This document shows positions 12,080 through 17,385 of a DNA stretch of 17,385 bases, piece after piece. The stretch spans positions 1 to 17,385 of the forward strand of contig CBDVBZ010000076.1 in the NCBI GenBank assembly GCA_965372355.1, written 5' to 3'. Both the position numbers and the translations under genes were made by a program. The stretch's first letter is position 1. Every line of letters starts with the position of its first letter. The notes under the pieces are model-generated. The model did no database searches and had not been told where the DNA came from. It saw only the letters and a list, made by a program, of their open reading frames with translations. The stretch is from CBDVBZ01 sp965372355. GTDB taxonomy: Bacteria > Krumholzibacteriota > Krumholzibacteriia > WVZY01.

Positions 12080-14755
12080 ATGGCCGTTTCACCCCAGACC
12101 CATGTTGAGGAAGATGTTTGGATCCCGACCAGCTGTGGACAATGCTACTGCATGTGCGGCATCAAGGTGCGCCGCCAGAACGGTGTCATCACCGAGCTTG
12201 CCGGCAACCCGGACGCGCCCACCGGGCGGGGTCATATCTGTGTGAAAGGCCTTGCCTCACAGCAGCTACTCTACGACCCCTATCGGGTGAATTATCCCAT
12301 GAAGCGTACCAATCCCGAAAAAGGGCTCGGGGTCGATCCGAAGTTCGTGCGCATCTCCTGGGATGAGGCGCTCGAGATCATTGTCCAGAAGCTGCAGGAG
12401 TGCCAGGAACGCGATCCGCGCGGGGCTTTCTTTCAGGCGACGACGACGCAAGCCTCAGAGATCCGTTTCGGGGTCATCGGTTTTATGAAGGGCTTCGGTA
12501 CCCCCAACTACTGGGTGTCCGGCGGTGGCTTGCATTGCGGCAACGGCGCCCACTTCATGAACGGCATCATGCACGCGTCCTGGTCGATCATCCCCGACTT
12601 CGCACACTGCAACTACGCATTGAACTTCGGCTGCTCGAAGGGGCATGGCGCCGGCCATGTGGCCGTTCAGAACGCCACGCAGGTCGCCGACGCCCGGGCG
12701 CGCGGCTTCAAGAACGTGGTGTTCGATCCGTTTCAGAGCTCGCAGGCATCGAAGGCCCACGAGTGGGTACCGATTCGTGTGGGTACCGATGGCGCGCTGG
12801 CCCTGGGGCTCGTCAACTCGCTTCTCAACGAGCACGGCATATACGACAAAGAATACCTGATGTACAAGACCAATGGCCCGTACCTGATCCGGCCGAGCGA
12901 CGGACGCTACATGCGTGACAAGCGGACCGACAAGCCGCTCGTGTGGGACGTGGTCGATAACAAGCCCAAGATCCACAACCACCCGTCTGTGACGCGGGTC
13001 GAGTACGAGGACGAGGCCCACGAGGTCGCGCTCACCGGCACCTACGCGGTCGATGGTACCGAGTGCCGTCCGGCCTTCGATCTCCTGAAGGAGCATGTCA
13101 AGAAGTACACACCCGAGTACGTCGAGAAGATCACGTGGGTGCCGGCGGCTACGGTGAGCCGTATTGCCAAAGAATTTGGTGAAGCGGCCGAGATCGGATC
13201 GACGGTCACCATCCAGACCAGCAAGGGTCCCAAGCAGGTCCCCAAACGTCCGGTGGCGACACACTTCTTCCGCGGTGCCCAGGGCCACACGAACTCGGGC
13301 TGGACGTGTCTGTCGATCGATATGGTCAACCACATGGTGGGCGCCGCCGATACATACGGGAGTGCAATGGGGTTGGGAGCAGCGGTCAGCAGCGGTTACG
13401 AAGAGACCGGCAAACCGTACCAGATACCGTATCCGTGTCCGGACGGCCTGCTGGTGGCCGGGGCGTGGGTATACGACCATAAGCCGTACCCGATGCGCGT
13501 GCCCAAGGCTCCGACCCGGCTGGATCTGCACGACATGTTTCCGACATCGATCTACAACGCATTCACCATTACGGACCCCAGATGGTTCGATATGCTGGAA
13601 CGCTTCAACATCCCGTACCGGCCGGATGTCATGATCAACTTCGGTTCCAATTCCGTGATGACGATGGGCAATTCGGAGACCGTGACGGAGAACTTTTTGA
13701 AAAAGTTCAACTTCATCTTCTCCTTCCAGCTCTACATCACCGAGTTCGAAGAGGCGGTGGCGGACATCGTGCTGCCCGACGCCTGTTTCCTCGAACGCTA
13801 CACGCCCGCGGTGAGTTTCCCGTCGACGTTCTCGCACCCGCAGGGTGAGGATGATTGGGGATGGACGATCCGTCAGCCGGTCGTCGAGCCTTTGTTCGAG
13901 CGGCGTGATTTCAACCAGGTCATGCTCGATATCTGCAAACGCCTTGGCATTCACGGCGATTTTTACAAGGGACTCAACGATTCGATCGGCGTGCGCTACG
14001 GCGGAGAGATGGACGAGAAATACAAACTAGTAGAGGATGGAAGCGTGTTTCACACGTGGGAGGATATCACGGACCGTCTGCTCAAGGACCGTTTTGGCGA
14101 AGAGCACGGTCTCGAGCACGTCCGCAAGACCGGCGTGTTCACGTGGCCCAAGAAGAAGGAGGACATCTACTGGAAGTGGTTCAACCCCTCCCGGGTGCCT
14201 GTCTACTTCGAGTATTTTATCGACTCCGGCGAGCAGATCGACAAGCTGTGGAATGAGTACAACGGCAAAGACTTCTTCGACTTCGACTGGTCGCGGTTCA
14301 AGGCGCTGGCGGACTGGTATCCCTGTCCGACGCACACCGAAGACAACCCGGAATACGACATGCACACGTTCTACTGGCGCGCGGTCATGCACTGCAACTC
14401 GATGACCCAGCAGAATCCCTATCTCGACGAGTGTTCGCAGGAAGACCCGAACGTGTACGCCGTGCAAATGCATGTAAAGACGGCCGAGGAGAAGGGAATT
14501 GCCGACGGTGACAAGGTCTGGCTGGAAAACCCGCAGGGTCACCGCGTCAAAGGCTGGGTGTCGCTGAGCGAGGGGATCGAGCCTCATCATCTGGCCATCG
14601 CCGCCGTCGCGGGCCACTGGGGCAAGTACATGCCCATCGCCAAGGGGAAGGGAACCTTCTTCAATGACCTGGTGGAGATGGATCTGGAACACACCGACCC
14701 GCTCACGTTCAATCAGGACATCTGTGTTCGGGTAAAGATCTACAAGGCAGAATAA
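12080..14755 (+). CDS. Molybdopterin oxidoreductase catalytic subunit (DMSO reductase family), no Tat signal
   Basis: Large catalytic subunit of 891 residues expected to carry bis-MGD molybdenum (or tungsten) and one [4Fe-4S] cluster. The cluster motif is C19-x2-C22-x3-C26-x27-C54, followed by CVKG with Lys56, the usual relay residue; C24 is an extra cysteine. The likely metal ligand is C152 in GGGLHCGNGAHFMNG. This differs from formate dehydrogenases, whose Cys/Sec is followed directly by His. EFEEAVADIVLPDACFLE is the typical cofactor-domain segment, and the C-terminal domain contains ADGDKVWLENPQGHRVKG. The N-terminus (MAVSPQTHVEEDVWIP) has no twin-arginine signal, and an in-frame TAA at 12053-12055 with no start codon between rules out a longer form. 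GGGAG precedes the ATG. It heads an operon with ferredoxin and NrfD subunits. Cytoplasm-facing relatives known to me include sulfite-oxidising SoeABC and phenylacetyl-CoA-oxidising PadBCD; the substrate here is undetermined. Confidence 0.93.
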   Translation: MAVSPQTHVEEDVWIPTSCGQCYCMCGIKVRRQNGVITELAGNPDAPTGRGHICVKGLASQQLLYDPYRVNYPMKRTNPEKGLGVDPKFVRISWDEALEIIVQKLQECQERDPRGAFFQATTTQASEIRFGVIGFMKGFGTPNYWVSGGGLHCGNGAHFMNGIMHASWSIIPDFAHCNYALNFGCSKGHGAGHVAVQNATQVADARARGFKNVVFDPFQSSQASKAHEWVPIRVGTDGALALGLVNSLLNEHGIYDKEYLMYKTNGPYLIRPSDGRYMRDKRTDKPLVWDVVDNKPKIHNHPSVTRVEYEDEAHEVALTGTYAVDGTECRPAFDLLKEHVKKYTPEYVEKITWVPAATVSRIAKEFGEAAEIGSTVTIQTSKGPKQVPKRPVATHFFRGAQGHTNSGWTCLSIDMVNHMVGAADTYGSAMGLGAAVSSGYEETGKPYQIPYPCPDGLLVAGAWVYDHKPYPMRVPKAPTRLDLHDMFPTSIYNAFTITDPRWFDMLERFNIPYRPDVMINFGSNSVMTMGNSETVTENFLKKFNFIFSFQLYITEFEEAVADIVLPDACFLERYTPAVSFPSTFSHPQGEDDWGWTIRQPVVEPLFERRDFNQVMLDICKRLGIHGDFYKGLNDSIGVRYGGEMDEKYKLVEDGSVFHTWEDITDRLLKDRFGEEHGLEHVRKTGVFTWPKKKEDIYWKWFNPSRVPVYFEYFIDSGEQIDKLWNEYNGKDFFDFDWSRFKALADWYPCPTHTEDNPEYDMHTFYWRAVMHCNSMTQQNPYLDECSQEDPNVYAVQMHVKTAEEKGIADGDKVWLENPQGHRVKGWVSLSEGIEPHHLAIAAVAGHWGKYMPIAKGKGTFFNDLVEMDLEHTDPLTFNQDICVRVKIYKAE

Positions 14756-14805
14756 CGAACGGGATGAATCAGGACGTCGCACAAGAGTTACGAACGGAGT
14801 TAGAC

Positions 14806-15432
14806 ATGCCACGCTACGGAATGGTCATCGATCTCAAGAGGTGCTACGGGTGTTACGCCTGCAGCATGGCCTGCAAGACGGCGAACCACACACCACCGGG
14901 TGTGTTCTGGGCCCGCGTCCTCATGAGTGAGGTAGGCTCATACCCCAATGCCGTCCGGCAAGCGCTTCCAGTGCTTTGCATGCAGTGCGAGGAGCCATCG
15001 TGTATGGAAGTGTGTCCAACGGGTGCCACGCAGAAGAGGGAAGACGGGGTCGTAATCGTGGACAAGGACCTGTGCATGGGTTGCAAGGCGTGCATCATGG
15101 CGTGCCCCTATGGCGCGCGGTATAGCGTGGACGAGTGGGAGAGCTATTTCCCCGATGGGCTCCCATTGTCGCCGTTGGAAGAGTTTCAGAAAAAAGAATG
15201 GGAAGAGAAATCGGGTTGTGGCGTGGCGACGAAATGTGATTTCTGTGTGGACAGGGTCGCCGAAGGAAAGGAACCGGCCTGTGTGGAGGTGTGTCCCGCC
15301 AAGGCACGGATCTTTGGCGACCTCGATGATCCCAACAGCGAAGTATCGATCCTCATCAAAAAGGAACGAGGACAGGTGTTGAACCCGGAACTGGGCAACA
15401 AGCCAAAGGTCTACTACCTCCTCCCGAGGTAG
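14806..15432 (+). CDS. Four-cluster ferredoxin subunit of the molybdoenzyme (PsrB/DmsB/NrfC type)
   Basis: Electron-transfer subunit of 208 residues that passes electrons between the catalytic and membrane subunits. Four [4Fe-4S] motifs can be placed: C13-x2-C16-x2-C19-x3-C23; C58-x2-C61-x4-C66-x3-C70; C90-x2-C93-x2-C96-x3-C100; C144-x2-C147-x11-C159-x3-C163. All sixteen ligands are present. The family normally begins with a short strand just before the first cluster, as in MPRYGMVIDLKRCYGC, and GGAG lies six bases before this ATG, so 14806 is preferred. An in-frame ATG at 14764 would add 14 residues; its upstream ACGAACGGG is a weaker site, but it gives a tighter eight-base gap to the previous stop. 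There is no signal peptide, in keeping with a cytoplasm-side complex. It ends 20 bases before the NrfD gene. Confidence 0.93.
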   Translation: MPRYGMVIDLKRCYGCYACSMACKTANHTPPGVFWARVLMSEVGSYPNAVRQALPVLCMQCEEPSCMEVCPTGATQKREDGVVIVDKDLCMGCKACIMACPYGARYSVDEWESYFPDGLPLSPLEEFQKKEWEEKSGCGVATKCDFCVDRVAEGKEPACVEVCPAKARIFGDLDDPNSEVSILIKKERGQVLNPELGNKPKVYYLLPR

Positions 15433-15452
15433 CCGCACGGAGGAGAGGTATT

Positions 15453-16430
15453 ATGGATCCGAAAGTCAATGGTCAGCTGCAACGCGAGTGGGGTTGGCTG
15501 ATTGCCGTCTACTTGTTTCTCGGAGGCGTCGGGGGCGGAGCCTACACGATTGCCGCCATCAACAGCTTTCTGGGAGAGAGCCTCGAGTTGTCTACGACCG
15601 TGGGGTTGTGGATCGCATTTCCGGCGCTGCTTGTCGGGACCGTCTTCCTCATTCTGGATCTGGGTTCACCGAGTCGTGCTGTTCTAGCCGGCAAGAAACC
15701 GGTGACATCCTGGATCGCGCGTGGCACGTGGATCATCTCTCTTTTTATGGGGCTGTCGCTTCTACACCTCGTGCTTCACCGGTTCACGAGTGTCGCCGAG
15801 ACGGCCGGTGGACAGAACGTCATGAACACAATCGCCGTTTTGGGAATCATGTGTGCCATCGGGACGATGGGCTACACCGGCATTCTTCTCGGCGCGTCCA
15901 AAGGGATACCGTTCTGGCGCACGGGTGTCGTACCGGTGATTTTTGTGATCTCCGCTGTGGTGACCGGCCATTTTGCGATCATGCTCGGTGTGACGTTGTT
16001 CGGTCAGACCGCCGCCACGCTGGAGCCGCTGCGGACGATGGCTCTGGAAGCGGCTATACTGGTCGTCCTCGAGGTTCTGGCCATCCTGTTTTTTCTGCAG
16101 GCGGCGTTCCGTCAGCCCGACTCGAGGGAATCGGCCGAGCGTATTCTGCGCAAGCGCATGTTTGTCGTCGGGTACTTCGTTCTGGGTCTGGCGGTGCCGC
16201 TCATTCTCATGGTGCTCGTGTATCGCTCCTCGGCCGAAGCGGGGGTTGGTGGCACTTTCGCGGCCGTGGCGTTCGGTGCGGTGCTCGGCCTCGTTGGCGG
16301 TCTGATCCTCAGGCAGGCGGTCTTGAGTTGCGGCGCCTTGCCGACGCTCAACATGGCGGGTTTCGAGTTTCGCCGGATTCACCGGCCCAAGGTGCCAAAA
16401 GCGGGTATCGGCATGCTCCCGCCCCGGTGA
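15453..16430 (+). CDS. NrfD/PsrC-type membrane subunit of the molybdoenzyme
   Basis: Polytopic membrane protein of 325 residues, the quinone-reactive anchor of complex iron-sulfur molybdoenzymes. The N-terminal helix region (REWGWLIAVYLFLGGVGGGAY, in the first 35 residues) and LDLGSPSRAV after the second helix are characteristic of the NrfD/PsrC group. YTGILLGASKGIPFW lies in the middle, and GGLILRQAVLSCG closes the last helix; about eight hydrophobic segments can be counted in all. There is no heme-binding CxxCH, so electrons should go directly between the ferredoxin subunit and the quinone pool. GGAGGAGAGG directly precedes the ATG at 15453. The C-terminal tail is short and basic. With the two genes before it this completes a three-subunit complex; fdhD follows after 69 bases. 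Confidence 0.93.
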   Translation: MDPKVNGQLQREWGWLIAVYLFLGGVGGGAYTIAAINSFLGESLELSTTVGLWIAFPALLVGTVFLILDLGSPSRAVLAGKKPVTSWIARGTWIISLFMGLSLLHLVLHRFTSVAETAGGQNVMNTIAVLGIMCAIGTMGYTGILLGASKGIPFWRTGVVPVIFVISAVVTGHFAIMLGVTLFGQTAATLEPLRTMALEAAILVVLEVLAILFFLQAAFRQPDSRESAERILRKRMFVVGYFVLGLAVPLILMVLVYRSSAEAGVGGTFAAVAFGAVLGLVGGLILRQAVLSCGALPTLNMAGFEFRRIHRPKVPKAGIGMLPPR

Positions 16431-16499
16431 TACGATATACCTGCGAACGCGCCGCTTTTTCCGTATACTCTAAGTAAGTCCAAATCAGTGGAGCTGACT

Positions 16500-17330
16500 A
16501 TGGGTCAACCAGACAGACAGCCCAGGGCCGTGAAGTACGTGCGCGCGGATCGTATCTCGACGGGGGATGAGAGGGCACGCCCGGAGGAAGAGAAGGTCTG
16601 CGTCGTCCAAGAGACGGCCGTGATGATCGATGTCGAAGGCGTGGAGACGTATACGCTTTTGTGTACGCCAACGGATACACTGGCGATGGCGGTGGGCTTT
16701 TTGTTTACCGAAGGTGTCATCGAGCGCATGGCCGATATCGATGTTCTCAAGGAGTGCGATGACGATACCGACACGATCCGTGTTCGGCTGACCGGCAAGG
16801 TGCCACGGATCATGGATGCCGGCCGTAACCTGCTGATCGCAACGTCGTGCGGTCTGTGTGGCAGCGAGAATCTGAAGGAACGGGTCGATGCGTTGCCCGC
16901 CGTTGGGGATGCGTTCCGGGTGGAGGCGGCGCTGTTGCGCTCCGTCTACGGTGCTCTCCGAAAACGACAGACTCTGTTCGAGGCTTGTGGGGGTACGCAC
17001 GCGGCGGCGGTGTTCGATGAGAACGGACGGGTTCTCGCCAGTGCCGAGGATGCGGGTCGCCACAACGCGCTCGACAAGGCGTTTGGTAAGTGTCTGCTGG
17101 AAGGGATTGCAACGGCCGGCCGTGGTGTGGCGCTTACCAGCCGGCTCAGTCTGGAGATGGTTGGCAAGTGTGCGCGGGCGGGCGTAGAATTGATGACCGC
17201 CGTATCCGCGCCGACATCGTTGGCGATCGACGTGGCGAACAAGTGTAACATCACGCTTTGTGCGTTCGTGCGCGAGACACGGGCGACCGTGTTTACACAT
17301 TCCGAACGCGTGGCCGGCATGCGAGAGTGA
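16500..17330 (+). CDS. fdhD: FdhD, molybdoenzyme-activating sulfurtransferase
   Basis: Cytoplasmic accessory protein of 276 residues. FdhD takes sulfur from a cysteine desulfurase and places it on bis-MGD, giving the sulfido ligand that formate dehydrogenases need. The functional pair is C117-G-L-C120 in TSCGLCGSENL. Other family blocks are MAVGFLFTEGVI (63-74), FEACGGTHAAAVF (160-172), EDAGRHNALDKAFG (183-196), TSRLSLEMVGKCARAG (213-228) and SAPTSLAIDVANKCNITL (236-253). The ATG at 16500 is chosen because GGAG lies six bases upstream; an in-frame GTG four codons earlier overlaps that site. The N-terminus (1-30) is variable. The gene is 69 bases after the NrfD gene on the same strand, so it is probably in the operon, although TATACT at 16464-16469 could be a weak local -10 box. 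The 55 bases after the stop show no clear terminator. Confidence 0.95.
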   Translation: MGQPDRQPRAVKYVRADRISTGDERARPEEEKVCVVQETAVMIDVEGVETYTLLCTPTDTLAMAVGFLFTEGVIERMADIDVLKECDDDTDTIRVRLTGKVPRIMDAGRNLLIATSCGLCGSENLKERVDALPAVGDAFRVEAALLRSVYGALRKRQTLFEACGGTHAAAVFDENGRVLASAEDAGRHNALDKAFGKCLLEGIATAGRGVALTSRLSLEMVGKCARAGVELMTAVSAPTSLAIDVANKCNITLCAFVRETRATVFTHSERVAGMRE

Positions 17331-17385
17331 TCCAGCGTTTCGTTCCGGCGATTCCCCGGGCAAAGGACGCAAGTCTGCGAAAGGA

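Noticed and set aside
12455..13954. Long 499-codon minus-strand frame opposite the molybdoenzyme gene
   Set aside because: It lies wholly within a well-supported gene; such antisense frames are common in GC-rich coding DNA and the translation has no recognisable motif.
12080..14755. Formate dehydrogenase as the identity of the molybdoenzyme
   Set aside because: The candidate metal-ligand cysteine is followed by Gly rather than the conserved His, there is no in-frame TGA selenocysteine site, and the operon has no NADH- or cytochrome-binding FDH subunit; only the nearby fdhD suggests it.
16485..17372. 295-codon minus-strand frame opposite fdhD
   Set aside because: It is an antisense shadow of a gene with all FdhD family motifs.

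Overview
The window looks like a chromosomal segment from an uncultured or little-studied bacterium with a GC-rich genome (by eye, a little under 60% GC). The best lineage clue is the C-terminal end of the di-heme cytochrome at 8774-10330. It has the NPFNPST ... GVYFLRL pattern of a FlgD-like / type IX-secretion-type sorting domain, which points to the FCB side of the tree (Bacteroidota and relatives such as Zixibacteria, Latescibacterota, Krumholzibacteriota or KSB1-type phyla). The amidophosphoribosyltransferase variant starting MGGFFG and the use of a dedicated glutaminyl-tRNA synthetase fit that reading but do not fix the phylum. No mobile elements, CRISPR arrays, tRNAs or rRNAs were recognised.

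Layout. (1) 1-3366, plus strand: the acidic C-terminal tail of a truncated upstream protein, then a MacB/LolD-type ABC ATPase and two paralogous FtsX/MacB-type permeases. This is a tripartite-style efflux or lipoprotein-export operon whose permease is probably a heterodimer. (2) 3449-5365, minus strand: a PurF-like phosphoribosyltransferase followed by a small tandem-ACT protein. (3) 5532-6470, minus: an exported metallo-beta-lactamase-fold protein of PqqB-like type. (4) 6750-8501, minus: glutaminyl-tRNA synthetase (glnS), with a long hairpin just after its stop. (5) 8774-10330, minus: a secreted di-heme cytochrome c peroxidase/MauG-like protein with a sorting domain, followed by a bidirectional-looking terminator and preceded by a long leader of about 450 bp without a convincing gene. 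(6) 10781-11893, minus: an Old Yellow Enzyme/2,4-dienoyl-CoA reductase-like flavoprotein. (7) 12080-17330, plus: a divergent operon of a molybdopterin oxidoreductase catalytic subunit, a four-cluster ferredoxin subunit, an NrfD/PsrC-type membrane subunit and FdhD.

How they work together. The last four genes form a complete complex iron-sulfur molybdoenzyme (catalytic, electron-transfer and membrane-anchor subunits) plus the sulfurtransferase that activates sulfido-bis-MGD enzymes. The catalytic subunit has no twin-arginine signal, and an in-frame stop just upstream excludes a hidden one. The complex should therefore face the cytoplasm and exchange electrons with the quinone pool through the NrfD subunit. 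Its substrate cannot be read from the sequence. The divergent promoter region contains a TTGTCA-N4-TGACAA palindrome of FNR/CRP type overlapping a perfect TTGACA box.

The strongest unusual signals are: the cytoplasm-facing molybdoenzyme paired with FdhD although it lacks the formate dehydrogenase Cys-His pair; the PurF homologue that has lost its glutaminase residues but kept the PRPP loop and all four Fe-S cysteines; and the cytochrome peroxidase fused to a sorting domain.
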